A stretch of 64,000 bases of DNA from Stutzerimonas stutzeri (GCF_002890915.1 NZ_POUT01000004.1:186001-250000), one strand, 5' to 3'; shown: positions 22,574-34,760, numbered from the stretch's first letter. Numbers and translations are program-made. The notes: generated by a model not told the origin, from the letters alone.

Positions 22574-23173
22574 TCACAGACTGATCGGCTTGCGCCCAGC
22601 CAGGGCATGGGCCAGCGTGCCGCCATCGACCAGCTCCAGCTCGCCGCCCAGCGGCACGCCATGAGCGATACGGCTGATGGTCAGCCCCTTGGGAACGAGC
22701 AGCTGGGCGATGTAATGCGCGGTCGCTTCGCCTTCGACGGTGGGATTGGTGGCCAGGATCACCTCGCTGAAGGCTCCTCCCGCGACCCGTGCGAGCAGTT
22801 CCGGAATGCCGATGGCCTCCGGCCCCAGGCCGTCCAGCGGCGACAGGTGCCCCTTGAGCACGAAGTAGCGGCCGCGAAAACCGGTCTGCTCGACGGCGAA
22901 GACGTCCATCGGACTCTGCACCACGCACAGCAGCGAGTCGTCCCGCCGCGGATCGGCGCATTGCGGACACAGCTCATCCTCACTCAGCGTCCGGCACTGG
23001 CGGCAATAGCCAACCCCCTCCATCGCCCGCGTCAGCGCCTGCGCCAGGCGCAGGCCACCGCTACGGTCGCGTTCGAGCAGCTGCAAGGCCATGCGCTGCG
23101 CAGTCTTCTGCCCGACACCGGGAAGAATGCGCAGCGCATCGATGAGTTGGCGAATCAGGGGGCTGAAGCTCAT
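22574..23173 (-). CDS. recR: Recombination protein RecR
   Basis: 199 residues. Helix-hairpin-helix N-terminus ([17 protein letters not shown]), C4 zinc finger ([16 protein letters not shown]), and Toprim domain ([17 protein letters not shown]) ending in Walker-like residues. RecR works with RecO and RecF to load RecA on gapped DNA. It is the last gene of the dnaX-ybaB-recR series. Confidence 0.97.
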   Translation of the reverse strand: MSFSPLIRQLIDALRILPGVGQKTAQRMALQLLERDRSGGLRLAQALTRAMEGVGYCRQCRTLSEDELCPQCADPRRDDSLLCVVQSPMDVFAVEQTGFRGRYFVLKGHLSPLDGLGPEAIGIPELLARVAGGAFSEVILATNPTVEGEATAHYIAQLLVPKGLTISRIAHGVPLGGELELVDGGTLAHALAGRKPISL

Positions 23174-23208
23174 GGAAATCTCGGAGCTGGAAGCTGGAAG
23201 CTGCTTTC

Positions 23209-23535
23209 TTAGAACGGCATCTTGAATCCGGGCGGCAGTTGCATCCCGGCGGTCATGCCGGCCATCTTTTCCTGGCTGTTCTGCTCGATCTTGCGCACGG
23301 CGTCGTTGACCGCCGCGGCGATCAGGTCTTCGAGGATTTCCTTGTCTTCCTGCATCAGGCTGTCGTCGAGGCTGACGCGCTTGACGTCATGACGGCCGTT
23401 CATCACCACGCTGACCAGGCCGGCACCGGATTGGCCGGTGACTTCGGCGTTCGCCAGCTCTTCCTGCATCTTCTGCATCTTTTCCTGCATCTGCTGCGCC
23501 TGCTTCATCAGGCCGGCCATGCCACCTTTCATCAT
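23209..23535 (-). CDS. ybaB: YbaB/EbfC nucleoid-associated DNA-binding protein
   Basis: 108 residues ([17 protein letters not shown]), with the start at 23535 or the adjacent Met at 23532. A Met/Gln-rich N-terminal helix and [19 protein letters not shown] strand region are typical. It forms dimers that bind DNA. It lies between dnaX and recR as in most gammaproteobacteria. Confidence 0.95.
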   Translation of the reverse strand: MMKGGMAGLMKQAQQMQEKMQKMQEELANAEVTGQSGAGLVSVVMNGRHDVKRVSLDDSLMQEDKEILEDLIAAAVNDAVRKIEQNSQEKMAGMTAGMQLPPGFKMPF

Positions 23536-23555
23536 GGGTAATACCTCGAATTCGT

Positions 23556-25577
23556 TCAGGGTTCGGAGTGTTCTACGGGTTCGATGGTGCCTTCGCGGAT
23601 GACCGCGGCGAACTGCTGCATCAGCTGCTGGACGAGCGGGTCCGCCTGGATCGAGCGCTCCGCGGCGCGCTGACGCTCGGCGCGGCGGCGCTGGGCGGCT
23701 TGCGCCGGGGTTTCCTGCTCGGGCTTGCGCAGCTCGATGTCCAGCTTCAGCGTACGTCCATGGTACTGGTTGAGCGCTTCGTTCAGGCGCCGTTGCTGGG
23801 TGGCGTTGAACAAGGCGCTCTGCGCCGGATCGAGGTGCATCAGCCAGCGATCGCCCTCGACGGAAATCAGCGTGCAGTTGGCCGCGATGCTGCCGGTAAG
23901 ACCGGACAGGCCGAGCTTGAGATAGAGCTCCAGCCACTCGGCCGCCAGGCCGGTGGCCGGCTCGACCGCGGGCAGCGGTTCGACGGCCTGCGACTCGGCC
24001 TGCGCCTGTACCAGCTCGTCGAGATAGGCCTCGGCCTGGTTCTCGACTTCGAAATAATCCTCGTCGGTCAGCGGCGGCTCGTCATCGTCCGGCTCCTCCA
24101 CCTGCACCACCGCCGCCACATGCTCGGCCTCGAGTGGCGGCGCTTCCGGGATAACGGCGGCGGCTTCCACGGCCACCGGCGGCACATTCGGCGGCTCGTC
24201 CCAGGGTACATCGATGACCGGAGGCGCTTGCACTTCGGGCGCCGGCGCAGCGGCGGTATCGGCTACGGGCAGCAGCACCTCGGGCGCAGGCGGCGCGGCG
24301 GTGCTGTCATCGACAACGGCAGGCGACGCCGGCATGGCTGCGGGCAGCGGGGCCACGGTGGTCGGCGCGCTGGATGGAACAGGACGCGACACGTCAGTCG
24401 GGACCGTGCCGGCCACCGCTGCAGGTCCGGAATCAGCTGTGGCCGGGCTGATTCCCAGGTTCTTTAGTGGCGTTCGCGGTGCGTCGCCGGTGTCCGCCGG
24501 ACGGAATGCCAGCATGCGCAGCAGCACCATCTCGAAGCCGCTGCGCGGGTCGGGCGCCAGCGGCAGGTCGCGGCGGCCGATCAGCCCCATCTGGTAGTAG
24601 AACTGCACGTCTTCGGCCGGCAGCGCCTGCGCCAGGGCCAGCACCCGGTCGCGATCGCCCTGGCCGTTGTCCACCGCCTCCGGCAATGCCTGGGCGATCG
24701 CCACGCGGTGCAATACGTTGAGCATCTCGGCCAGCACGCCGGCCCAGTCCGGCCCCTGCTCGGCCAGGTGGCGAACCGCCTCGAGCATCGCCCTGGCGTC
24801 GCCTTCGAGCAGGGCCTGCAGGACGCCGTAGACCTGGCCATGGTCGAGGGTGCCGAGCATGGCCCGCACATCCGCCGCCAGCACCCGCCCCTCGCCAAAG
24901 GCGATCGCCTGGTCGGTGAGGCTCATGGCGTCGCGCATCGAACCGTCGGCCGCACGCCCGAGCAGCCAGAGCGCGTCTTCCTCGAAGGGAACGTTCTCGA
25001 CGCCCAGCACATGAGTCAGGTGCTCGACCACCCGCTCCGGCGGCATGTTCTTCAGGGAGAACTGCAGGCAGCGCGAGAGGATGGTGACCGGGAGCTTCTG
25101 CGGGTCAGTGGTCGCCAGCAGGAACTTGACGTGCGGCGGCGGCTCTTCGAGGGTCTTGAGCAGCGCATTGAACGAGTGCGACGAGAGCATGTGCACTTCG
25201 TCGATCAGGTAGACCTTGTAGCGTCCGCGGCTCGGTGCGTACTGCACGTTGTCCAGCAGTTCGCGGGTGTCCTCGACCTTGGTGCGGCTCGCGGCGTCGA
25301 CCTCGATCAGATCGACGAAACGCCCCTCGTCGATCTCCCGGCAGACCGAGCATTCGCCGCAGGGCGTCGAGCTGATGCCCATCTCGCAGTTCAGGCACTT
25401 GGCGATGATCCGCGCGATGGTGGTCTTGCCCACCCCACGGGTTCCGGTGAACAGATAGGCATGATGCAGGCGCTGGTTGTCCAGCGCATTGATCAGGGCC
25501 TTGAGCACATGCGTCTGGCCGACCATTTCGCGGAACGAGCGCGGACGCCATTTACGGGCAAGGACCTGATAACTCAT
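23556..25577 (-). CDS. dnaX: DNA polymerase III subunits gamma/tau
   Basis: 673 residues. Walker [13 protein letters not shown], zinc-binding cysteines [26 protein letters not shown], sensor region [17 protein letters not shown]; then domain III and a Pro/Ala-rich linker (about residues 365-500) that is low complexity, followed by a C-terminal tau domain that binds the polymerase and helicase. It is the clamp-loader motor. I did not see a run of A residues like the E. coli slippery site, so production of a separate gamma is uncertain. Confidence 0.97.
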   Translation of the reverse strand: MSYQVLARKWRPRSFREMVGQTHVLKALINALDNQRLHHAYLFTGTRGVGKTTIARIIAKCLNCEMGISSTPCGECSVCREIDEGRFVDLIEVDAASRTKVEDTRELLDNVQYAPSRGRYKVYLIDEVHMLSSHSFNALLKTLEEPPPHVKFLLATTDPQKLPVTILSRCLQFSLKNMPPERVVEHLTHVLGVENVPFEEDALWLLGRAADGSMRDAMSLTDQAIAFGEGRVLAADVRAMLGTLDHGQVYGVLQALLEGDARAMLEAVRHLAEQGPDWAGVLAEMLNVLHRVAIAQALPEAVDNGQGDRDRVLALAQALPAEDVQFYYQMGLIGRRDLPLAPDPRSGFEMVLLRMLAFRPADTGDAPRTPLKNLGISPATADSGPAAVAGTVPTDVSRPVPSSAPTTVAPLPAAMPASPAVVDDSTAAPPAPEVLLPVADTAAAPAPEVQAPPVIDVPWDEPPNVPPVAVEAAAVIPEAPPLEAEHVAAVVQVEEPDDDEPPLTDEDYFEVENQAEAYLDELVQAQAESQAVEPLPAVEPATGLAAEWLELYLKLGLSGLTGSIAANCTLISVEGDRWLMHLDPAQSALFNATQQRRLNEALNQYHGRTLKLDIELRKPEQETPAQAAQRRRAERQRAAERSIQADPLVQQLMQQFAAVIREGTIEPVEHSEP

Positions 25578-25668
25578 AACACCATCGCGGGATAAAGCAG
25601 AAGACGGGTAATGCTAGCGGAGCAGACCGCAAATTGCATCCGACCAGCGCTCGTTCGGGCGTGCCCGT

Positions 25669-26811
25669 CTACGACAAGCGAGCACCGAGCGCCCGCACCA
25701 CCTGTCCGAGCGCAGCATCGACACCCTCGATGCGTACCTGCAGCCCGTCTATTTCCCGACGCGGCGGGTAGTGCTTGCGCAACAGGTCGAACCCGGCGCG
25801 GCGTTGCGCCTCGTCGCCGCACAGGCTGCGGCGAAAATCCGCATCGTCGCGGCGCGGATCGTATACCGCCCGGCACAAGGTCGCCAGCATGTCGGCCGGC
25901 TGCACCGTGGAAGCGAAGGTCATGCCCACCAGTGGAGCGCCCGGCATCAGCTGCACGAGTTCGACTTCGGGCTCCAGCCCCCGCGCCGCACAAAAGGCCG
26001 CGTAGACCTGCGCCGTGCCCCGCAGCTTGCCGTCCAGGCTATAGCCGGCAATGTGCGGCGTGGCGATCCGGCACAACCCGGCGAGTTCGACGTCGACCTG
26101 TGGCTCGCCTTCCCAGACGTCCAGCACCGCCTCCAGGTCCGGGCGCTGCAGCAGCAGTTCCAGCAGGGCCGCATTGTCGACCACCGCACCGCGGCTGGCG
26201 TTGATCAGCCAGGCGCCCGGTCGCAGCCGCGCCAGCCGTGCCCGGTCGAGCAAATGGAAGGTCGGATGCTCGCCCTGCATGCTCAGCGGCGTGTGCAGGC
26301 TGATCACATCGCATTCGGCGAGCACCTCGTCCAGCGAGACGAAGCCACCGGCCTCGTGTGCCTGGCGCGGCGGATCGCAGACCCGCACATCCCAGCCCAG
26401 CCCGCGCAGCACTTCCACCAGGCGCCCGCCCACCTCGCCAGCACCGACGATGCCAAAGCGCCGGGTGTCGAGCGCTTCGCCGCGTATTTCGGCCAGCGCG
26501 AGCAGACTGCCCAGCACGTAGTCGACCACGCCCCGCGCATTGCAGCCGGGCGCACTGGCCCAGGCGATGCCGGCCTCCTGGAAATAGTCGAGGTCCAGAT
26601 GATCGGTACCGATGGTGCAGGTACCGACGAAGCGTACCGGCGTGCCCTCCAGCAACTCGCGGTCGACCCGGGTCACCGAACGCACCAGCAGCACATCGGC
26701 CTGCTCCAGTGCCGCGCGGTTGATGCTGCGGCCGGCCATGCGGCGGATCTCGCCGAGGCCCGCGAAGAAGGCTTCGACCAATGGAATGTTTTCGTCGGCA
26801 AGAATGCGCAT
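25669..26811 (-). CDS. pdxB: Erythronate-4-phosphate dehydrogenase
   Basis: 380 residues, the usual length. [16 protein letters not shown] at the N-terminus, the NAD-binding motif [16 protein letters not shown], the catalytic SLHTPL, and a C-terminal PdxB dimerisation domain are visible. It oxidises 4-phosphoerythronate in the DXP-dependent pyridoxal phosphate pathway. It runs in the same direction as dnaX, with 91 bases between. Confidence 0.95.
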   Translation of the reverse strand: MRILADENIPLVEAFFAGLGEIRRMAGRSINRAALEQADVLLVRSVTRVDRELLEGTPVRFVGTCTIGTDHLDLDYFQEAGIAWASAPGCNARGVVDYVLGSLLALAEIRGEALDTRRFGIVGAGEVGGRLVEVLRGLGWDVRVCDPPRQAHEAGGFVSLDEVLAECDVISLHTPLSMQGEHPTFHLLDRARLARLRPGAWLINASRGAVVDNAALLELLLQRPDLEAVLDVWEGEPQVDVELAGLCRIATPHIAGYSLDGKLRGTAQVYAAFCAARGLEPEVELVQLMPGAPLVGMTFASTVQPADMLATLCRAVYDPRRDDADFRRSLCGDEAQRRAGFDLLRKHYPPRREIDGLQVRIEGVDAALGQVVRALGARLS

Positions 26812-26929
26812 GAGGGCTCCGTTGCAATCGCCCCCATTCTAGCCCGGCAGGCTCTGCTTTGCCGCCTTCCTGGCTGCGTTCATGAACGGTAGACTAGCGC
26901 GCTCGTTGTATACAACCGGACTATCTGCA

Positions 26930-28324
26930 ATGCCCACTGAGCTCAGACTCAGACGGGTACGCCTCGAACTGCGCACCCTCTTCGCCCTCGCCCTGCCCAT
27001 GATGATCGCTCAACTGGCCAGCACCGCCATGGGCTTCGTCGATACCGTCATGGCCGGGCGGGTCAGCCCGCAGGACCTGGCGGCCGTGGCCCTGGGCAAC
27101 TCCATCTGGGTGCCGGTATACCTGCTGGTGAGCGGCATCATGCTGGCCACCACGCCCAACGTCGCCCAGCACTTCGGCGCCGGGCAGCAGCAACAGATCG
27201 GCCCGCTGGTCCGCCAGGCGCTGTGGATGGGCGCGAGCATCGGTACGCTCAGTGCGCTGCTGATGTGGAATGCCGAACCGATCCTGCACCGCATGCACGT
27301 GGCTCCCGCCCTGATCGAGCCGACCATCGCCTACCTGCGCGCCGTCGCCTGCGGCTTCCCGGCCGTGGCGCTGTATCAGGTCCTGCGCTGTTTCAGCGAC
27401 GGCCTGGGCCATCCCCGGCCGAGCATGGTCATCGGCATTCTCGGGCTGCTGCTGAACATTCCGCTCAACTACATCTTCATCTACGGCAAGCTTGGCGTAC
27501 CGGCGATGGGCGGGGTCGGCTGCGGCGTCTCCACGGCCCTGGTGATGCTGTTCATGCTGCTGGCGATGAGCTTCTGGGTGAAACGCGCCGCCTACTACCA
27601 GGCGAGCCAGTTGTTCGCCCATTTCGAATGGCCACGCTGGCCGATGCTCCGCCACCTGCTTGCGGTCGGCGTGCCCATCGGCGTCGCGGTGTTCGCCGAA
27701 GCCAGCATCTTTTCCGTGATCGCCCTGCTGATAGGCGGTCTCGGCGCGACCGTGGTCGCCGGCCACCAGATCGCGCTGAACTTCACTTCGCTGATCTTCA
27801 TGATTCCGCTGTCGCTGGGCATGGCGGTGACCGTGCGCGTCGGCCAGGCACTGGGCCGTAGCGCGCCGCGGGACGCACGTTTCGTGGCCGGCGTGGGTAT
27901 CGCCACCGCGTTGGTTTATGCATGCTTCTCCGCCAGCCTCATGCTGCTGTTCAGCGAGCAGATCGCGCGAATCTACACGCCCGACCCGGCCGTCATCGCC
28001 GTAGCCGCCGGGCTGTTCTTCTATGCGGCGTTGTTCCAGTTCTCCGACGTGGTGCAGGTCACTGCCGCCGGGGCCTTGCGCGGCTACCAGGACACCCGCA
28101 TGACGATGATCTACACCCTGTTCGCCTACTGGGGCATCGGCCTGCCAGTGGGCTACCTGCTGGGACTGACGGACCACCTCGGCGCCGCCAGTGGCCCAAG
28201 CGGCCTCTGGCAAGGATTGATCGCCGGCTTGAGTTGCGCGGCGCTGCTACTCAGCGTGCGCCTGGCCCGTAGCGCGCGCCGAGAAATCCGCCGGCATGTC
28301 GCGCTGCGCAGGACAATGGCTTGA
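26930..28324 (+). CDS. MATE family multidrug/sodium antiporter (NorM/PmpM type)
   Basis: 464 residues from the ATG at 26930 (MPTELRLRRVR); an upstream ATG at 26882 is possible but adds an unconvincing leader, and neither has a strong RBS. Twelve membrane helices in two homologous halves, with LPMMIAQLASTAMGFVDTVMAG in helix 1 and GHQIALNFTSLIFMIPLSLG in helix 7, are standard for MATE exporters. It expels cationic drugs in exchange for H+ or Na+. It is divergent from pdxB. Confidence 0.92.
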   Translation: MPTELRLRRVRLELRTLFALALPMMIAQLASTAMGFVDTVMAGRVSPQDLAAVALGNSIWVPVYLLVSGIMLATTPNVAQHFGAGQQQQIGPLVRQALWMGASIGTLSALLMWNAEPILHRMHVAPALIEPTIAYLRAVACGFPAVALYQVLRCFSDGLGHPRPSMVIGILGLLLNIPLNYIFIYGKLGVPAMGGVGCGVSTALVMLFMLLAMSFWVKRAAYYQASQLFAHFEWPRWPMLRHLLAVGVPIGVAVFAEASIFSVIALLIGGLGATVVAGHQIALNFTSLIFMIPLSLGMAVTVRVGQALGRSAPRDARFVAGVGIATALVYACFSASLMLLFSEQIARIYTPDPAVIAVAAGLFFYAALFQFSDVVQVTAAGALRGYQDTRMTMIYTLFAYWGIGLPVGYLLGLTDHLGAASGPSGLWQGLIAGLSCAALLLSVRLARSARREIRRHVALRRTMA

Positions 28325-28382
28325 AAGCATCAGCGGCAAGTGGCGGGCCCCGGTCGCTCCCAAGGCGCACACCGAGTCCGTA

Positions 28383-28438
28383 GGAGCCGGCTTGCTGGCG
28401 AGCATCGAAGCTACGGCGGATCGCCAGCAAGCTGGCTC
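28383..28438. repeat. REP doublet (inverted pair)
   Basis: GGAGCCGGCTTGCTGGCGA at 28383-28401 and TCGCCAGCAAGCTGGCTC at 28421-28438 are inverted copies of the common Pseudomonas REP core, separated by 19 bases. It lies between convergent genes. Confidence 0.85.
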
Positions 28439-28511
28439 GGACCTCGGCCGGTCAGCGAGGGTCACCCACCCCGGCAGGCTGCGCAGAACGACAGCCTGGA
28501 GGGGCCTGCAC

Positions 28512-29615
28512 TCACAGGCTGCGCTCGATACGTCCGTCGGAACGGGCCAGATAGCCCGTACCGCATTCCCAGAGCAATGCATCCCGCTCCTCGGCGCTCA
28601 ACGCCTGGAGCCCGCCGCGCAACGCATAGGCGGTGAAGCCGAGCTGGGTCAGCAGGAACACCGCATTGGCACTGCCCTTGCCACTCTCGCAGTAGCACAG
28701 ATAGATGCGCGCATGATCCAGCAAACGCGTTTTCAAGCGCAGCAGATGCAACGGCATGTTCAGCGCCTGCATGGCGTGGCCGCGCTCGTACTCGTCGAGC
28801 AGGCGCACATCCAGCCATTGCGCTCCGCAGCTCAGCAGGTCAGCCACCTCGTCCAGGCCGACCTCGCTGACCACCGGCGCCTTGAGCAGTTCGAGGAAAT
28901 CGGCGCGCGCCAGGCGCAGCACGCAGCCATCCTCGAGCATGCTCACGCTGGCATTGCGTGGACGATCCTCGAGCAAGGCCTCTTCACCGAAACAGGCTCC
29001 TGGCTCCAGCTCGGCCAGCAGCTGCCGCTCGGCCCCCGTGCCCTTGGTCACCGCGGCCCGGCCGCTCTTGAGAAAATAGCAGCAATCACCGGCCTCGCCC
29101 TCCTGCAACAAGGGCTGCCCGGCGCAAAGCTCGACCGCCACCAACCGCTGCAGCATGCTGCGAATGTTCGCCGGCGGGACCTGAGCGAACAGCGGATTGT
29201 CCAGCAGCGACTCCAGCCAGTCGCCCAGCTCGCCATCCATGCTCAGTTGCAACAGTACATCCTGGTGGGCCTGGCGCCAGGACAGCAGGCGCTCCAGCTC
29301 TGAATTGTCCACAGCCAGCAGCCGACAGTCTTCCAGCGCGCGCACGTGCTGGAGACGGAACTGCGGCAGGCTGTGACAGCCTGCCGGCGTACCAGCCCGC
29401 AGGCGGCTTTCGTGGCCCTCGTCATCGACCAGCGCCAGGCTGCCGGACAACAGGAAATAACGGGCGGACGGCTGTGCCCCGGCGCATTCGAGCACCTGTC
29501 CAGCGGCCAGCGGTTGCGGCGCCAGCCGGGCTCGTAGCTCCCATAATTGGCGGGGCGACAGCGTGTTGAGCGGAATCAGGTTGCGCAATTGATCAGGGTG
29601 CAGGGGGTTGTTCAT
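28512..29615 (-). CDS. Tandem cyclic-nucleotide-binding domains fused to a rhodanese-like domain
   Basis: 367 residues with no signal peptide or membrane helix. Two CNB-like folds are seen: a degenerate one (about 15-125, RYFLLSGSLALVDDEGHE) and a better one (about 140-250, CCYFLKSGRAAVTKG, EPGACFGEEALLEDRPRNASV). A C-terminal rhodanese-like domain (about 265-350) begins QWLDVRLLDEYERGH. Its active-site loop is CESGKGS; the Cys is present. The combination suggests that a small ligand controls a sulfur-transfer or scaffold function, but no function is established. It lies 21 bases upstream of the end of a PLP cysteine desulfhydrase-like gene. Confidence 0.85.
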   Translation of the reverse strand: MNNPLHPDQLRNLIPLNTLSPRQLWELRARLAPQPLAAGQVLECAGAQPSARYFLLSGSLALVDDEGHESRLRAGTPAGCHSLPQFRLQHVRALEDCRLLAVDNSELERLLSWRQAHQDVLLQLSMDGELGDWLESLLDNPLFAQVPPANIRSMLQRLVAVELCAGQPLLQEGEAGDCCYFLKSGRAAVTKGTGAERQLLAELEPGACFGEEALLEDRPRNASVSMLEDGCVLRLARADFLELLKAPVVSEVGLDEVADLLSCGAQWLDVRLLDEYERGHAMQALNMPLHLLRLKTRLLDHARIYLCYCESGKGSANAVFLLTQLGFTAYALRGGLQALSAEERDALLWECGTGYLARSDGRIERSL

Positions 29616-29636
29616 CCAGGAATATCCAAAGGTCCG

Positions 29637-30584
29637 TCAGCCCATTAGCCGTCGCAGCTGCATCTCGGCAGCCCGGCGTCCCTGTAGCCCGCCGGTGTGA
29701 ATGAAGACGAGCCGCGTACCTGGCGGAAAATAACCGCGCTCGACGTAAAGGCGCAATGCCAGCATGGCCTTGGCGGTGTAGACCGGGTCAAGCGGCACGC
29801 CGCCTTCGTACTCCGAGGCCTGGATGAAATGCGCCAGCTCGGCGTCGAAGCGGCCGAAACCACCACGGCTCGCATCCAGTAGCTCGTAGCCGCCATTGGC
29901 AACGCCAGCCTCGGCGAACAGCTGAGCCAGACGGACATCCACCGCATGTGACGGCGGCCCCGCCAGCGCGCCGAATAGCGGATGCCGACCCGCCTCGCCG
30001 ATGACCAGACCGGCCAGGGTGGTCCCGGTACCCACCGCCAGCCAGGTCGCATCGTAGTGCTCCCAGCCGATCGTCGGCAGCAGTGACTGCAGCTGCGAAA
30101 CCAGCACGACGCAACCCTGTGCCCCGGCCAAGCCGCCCCCGCCTTCAGGAACACAGTGGAACCCAGGGTAACGCTCGAGCCATGGTGCCCAGAAGCCCGG
30201 TAGATTGCGCGCCCGATAGCCACCGTAGCCCAGCCAGTGCAAACGCATGCCGCAGGCATGCAGGTCGTCTATCGTCGGCGTCTCCTGCTCGTACCCGCGC
30301 AGCAGGCCGACGGTGGCGAAGCCAAAGCGACGCCCGGCAGCCGCCAGGGCATGCAGATGATTGGAGTGCGCCCCCCCCAGGCTGATCAACCCACGCGCCC
30401 CGGCTGCGCATGCCGCATCGAGGTGCCGGGTAAGCTTGAACCACTTGTTGCCGGACAGCTCCGGATCCACCTGGTCGAGGCGCAGCACGGCGACCTCGAC
30501 GCCGGCGCGCTGCAGCCAATCCAGCGGCAAGCGCTGCAAGCGCAAGGGGCCGGCGAAGGCGTGGGGAGAGTGCGTGAAGGACAA
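29637..30584 (-). CDS. PLP-dependent D-cysteine desulfhydrase / ACC deaminase family protein
   Basis: 315 residues if the TTG at 30584 is the start; an ATG at 30638 would overlap the upstream gene by 49 bases and add a poor leader, so the start is uncertain. The PLP lysine lies in ELSGNKWFKLTRHL, and GGAHSNHLHALAAAG is the phosphate-binding region. Family members break down D-cysteine to pyruvate, ammonia and sulfide, or ACC to 2-oxobutyrate; the sequence cannot tell which. It follows the coiled-coil gene almost directly and may be translationally coupled to it. Confidence 0.82.
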   Translation of the reverse strand: MSFTHSPHAFAGPLRLQRLPLDWLQRAGVEVAVLRLDQVDPELSGNKWFKLTRHLDAACAAGARGLISLGGAHSNHLHALAAAGRRFGFATVGLLRGYEQETPTIDDLHACGMRLHWLGYGGYRARNLPGFWAPWLERYPGFHCVPEGGGGLAGAQGCVVLVSQLQSLLPTIGWEHYDATWLAVGTGTTLAGLVIGEAGRHPLFGALAGPPSHAVDVRLAQLFAEAGVANGGYELLDASRGGFGRFDAELAHFIQASEYEGGVPLDPVYTAKAMLALRLYVERGYFPPGTRLVFIHTGGLQGRRAAEMQLRRLMG

Positions 30585-30589
30585 AACGC

Positions 30590-31957
30590 TCAGCTGCCGG
30601 TGCGCTGCCGGCCTTCCTTGCCGTGGCGGGCACAGCAATTGGACTCACCGATCACGAAGCGGCTCGGCGTATCGACCTTGTCCAGGGGCATTGCACAACG
30701 CTCGCCGCTGGGCAGCGTGGCCACGCATGCCGGCTTCTGATAGTGCTCCAGCCATTGGCGATACTGTTCCTCGGAGACGAAGCACTTGGCGGCGGCATAA
30801 GCCAGGGGATTGGCCCGGTAGCGGGCCAGGTCCGGCAATGCGATGGTCAGGTGCCCGGCCCCCGGATGGTAGGCCGTGAACACCACGCCCTGGCGCGACA
30901 GCTCCTCCAGCACCTGATCGCCACTGCGACTCAACGTCTCGCATTCGCGCTTGAGGCGCTGGACTTCCTCCTCCAGTTGCGCATCCAGCTCGTTGCGATA
31001 GGCAAGTTCCACGTCGCGGATCGCCACCTGCTCCTTGTATTCGGCGACCGCCGCGGCAATGCGTGCCTGCGCTTCATGCTCGAACTGTTCACGGGCGGCG
31101 CCCGCTTCCACGCGGCCATTCATTTCCAGCGTGCGCAGTTGCTTGCTCATCTCCTCGCGCGCCTTCTGGAAGCTCGCGGCCTGCGCCGTGATCTGCGCAT
31201 GCAGGCCGCTGTTGATCTCGGCCTGCTGCTGCAGCTGCTGCTGCAATGCCTGGATCTCATCCTGCAGCCGCTTGTGCTCCTTGTCCGCGGCAGTACGCAG
31301 CTTGAGCACCTCTTCTTCGCGCTGGCGCTCGAGGTTGGCGATGCGCTGGCGCTGCTGCTTGATCAGCAGCGCAGCCTTCTGGCGCTGCTCCTGCTCGAGC
31401 TTCTCCGCGCGCTTGGCGAGCTTCTGCTTGGCGGCGTCGGCGGCGTACCAGGTATCTTCGGCAACCATCTGCAAGCGCTCGGCCGGTACCGCCAGTGGCG
31501 CCTCGTCCTCGACCAGCAGGCCCAGCTGGTTGCGCTTGACACGCTCGCGCAACAACAGCAGGTCGTTGCGCTCGGGAGTTACCCTGGGGTCCCACATGTG
31601 CATCTGGTGCCAGGACACCGGACATTGGCTGCGGCAGGCCAGGCGAATCGGCCCGGCCCCCATGTCCGGGCCGCGGCCGGTGCGTTCGGCCAGTTGGCGC
31701 AGAGGAATATTCCAGCCATCGTCGGCGGAACCGTCCTCGTTGAAGTCGAGACAGAAAAACACCGCGGCACGTACCTGCAACCGCGGATTGATCAATACGT
31801 AGACCGCACGCATCTGCCGGTCGGCGAACTCGGGCAGGTTGACCACGCCGTCCAGGACCGCTTCGAATTCCGGGAACAGCATTTCCTTGCAGATGCCGTC
31901 GTCGCCGTAGAACAGCACGGCTTCGACCATCTGCGGTTTGTTCTGCATGCTCGACAT
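30590..31957 (-). CDS. Conserved protein of unknown function with long central coiled coil
   Basis: 455 residues from the ATG at 31957 (MSSMQNKPQMVEAVLFYGDD). The N-terminal 120 residues form an acidic globular domain (PEFADRQMRAVYVLINPRLQVRA, quoted here as MRAVYVLINPRL; FCLDFNEDGSADDGWNIPL). Residues about 150-345 are a charged Gln/Glu/Arg-rich coiled coil. The C-terminus has ATLPSGERCAMPLDKV and ESNCCARHG, with Cys/His that could bind metal. No signal peptide or membrane helix. I do not recognise a characterised homologue. Confidence 0.8.
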   Translation of the reverse strand: MSSMQNKPQMVEAVLFYGDDGICKEMLFPEFEAVLDGVVNLPEFADRQMRAVYVLINPRLQVRAAVFFCLDFNEDGSADDGWNIPLRQLAERTGRGPDMGAGPIRLACRSQCPVSWHQMHMWDPRVTPERNDLLLLRERVKRNQLGLLVEDEAPLAVPAERLQMVAEDTWYAADAAKQKLAKRAEKLEQEQRQKAALLIKQQRQRIANLERQREEEVLKLRTAADKEHKRLQDEIQALQQQLQQQAEINSGLHAQITAQAASFQKAREEMSKQLRTLEMNGRVEAGAAREQFEHEAQARIAAAVAEYKEQVAIRDVELAYRNELDAQLEEEVQRLKRECETLSRSGDQVLEELSRQGVVFTAYHPGAGHLTIALPDLARYRANPLAYAAAKCFVSEEQYRQWLEHYQKPACVATLPSGERCAMPLDKVDTPSRFVIGESNCCARHGKEGRQRTGS

Positions 31958-32148
31958 CCTTCTATCGCCCGCAATTTGCGAGCAGCGATTTCCGGGGCGG
32001 CACGGCCTTGCAAAGCCGGCACCGTCTCGTTGGTGCGGCAAGTTTAGGGGAAAACTTCGGGCAGGCAATGTGACTGGGTTGGCAGTGCCCCGGCCATCGC
32101 GGTGCGGGGCGATGGGTGGCCCTGCCGATTTTGCGATGAGCGTCTAAC

Positions 32149-32568
32149 TCATCCCGTGTATGCCGCGAGCCGGCGCCCCATTTCTTCGCCGAGAGCCTGC
32201 AAGCCGCTCATGGGGCGGATCATCACCTCGAAGTCGACGATCCTGCCCACCTCGTCGAAGCGAATCATGTCGATGCCCTTGAGCTCACGATCCCCCACGC
32301 GGGCGCTGAACTCGAGAACGACATCCCGTCCCTGCGCGCTGACCAGCTCACGGTGATAGCGGAAATCCTCGAACACCCTGAGCACCGTATTGAGGATCAG
32401 ATTGACCGCAGCCGCGCCCTCATACGGCTTGTAGGCCATCGGTGAGCGGAACACCGCCTTCGGATGCAGCAACTCGGGCAGGCCGCCCAGGTCGCCGGCA
32501 GCGACCATCCGGTGCCAGGCCTGCAGGCTGGCGGCGGCCTCGGGTTGTAGTACGACTGCGTTATTCAT
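32149..32568 (-). CDS. NTF2-like (SnoaL/DUF4440-type) fold protein
   Basis: 139 residues. ALQAWHRMVAAGDLGGLPELLHPKAVFRSPMAY resembles the first helices of the NTF2-like fold, followed by GIDMIRFDEVGRIVDFEVMIRP, the common last strands. Such proteins are small-molecule isomerases or ligand-binding folds. Function is not predictable. It lies 57 bases downstream of fadH in the same direction. Confidence 0.8.
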   Translation of the reverse strand: MNNAVVLQPEAAASLQAWHRMVAAGDLGGLPELLHPKAVFRSPMAYKPYEGAAAVNLILNTVLRVFEDFRYHRELVSAQGRDVVLEFSARVGDRELKGIDMIRFDEVGRIVDFEVMIRPMSGLQALGEEMGRRLAAYTG

Positions 32569-32625
32569 CGGCTATTTGCTCCGGGTCGGGTAGGCGAAAT
32601 GCCCCGCATGGACGGGGCGGCGGCT

Positions 32626-34665
<2,040 letters not shown>

Positions 34666-34744
34666 TCATCGAAGCGCCGAGCCTCATGGGGCTGCGGTCG
34701 GTATGCAGCGACGATAAACAGCACTTGCGCCCCGCTCAATGATC

Positions 34745-34760
34745 GAAAGTGACAACTTTC
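34745..34760. promoter_or_regulatory. Short perfect inverted repeat between fadH and the divergent hydrolase
   Basis: GAAAGTGACAACTTTC contains 6-bp arms GAAAGT and ACTTTC with a GACA spacer, 89 bases before the fadH ATG and 80 before the hydrolase ATG. It could be an operator serving both promoters. It does not match the PsrA or FadR consensus I know. Confidence 0.45.

Noticed and set aside
23556..25577. Programmed frameshift in dnaX
   Set aside because: No slippery A-run was seen; without it gamma production cannot be proposed.
25578..25668. Possible 4.5S RNA gene near dnaX
   Set aside because: The conserved GGTCAGGTCCGGAAGGAAGC core was not found on either strand.
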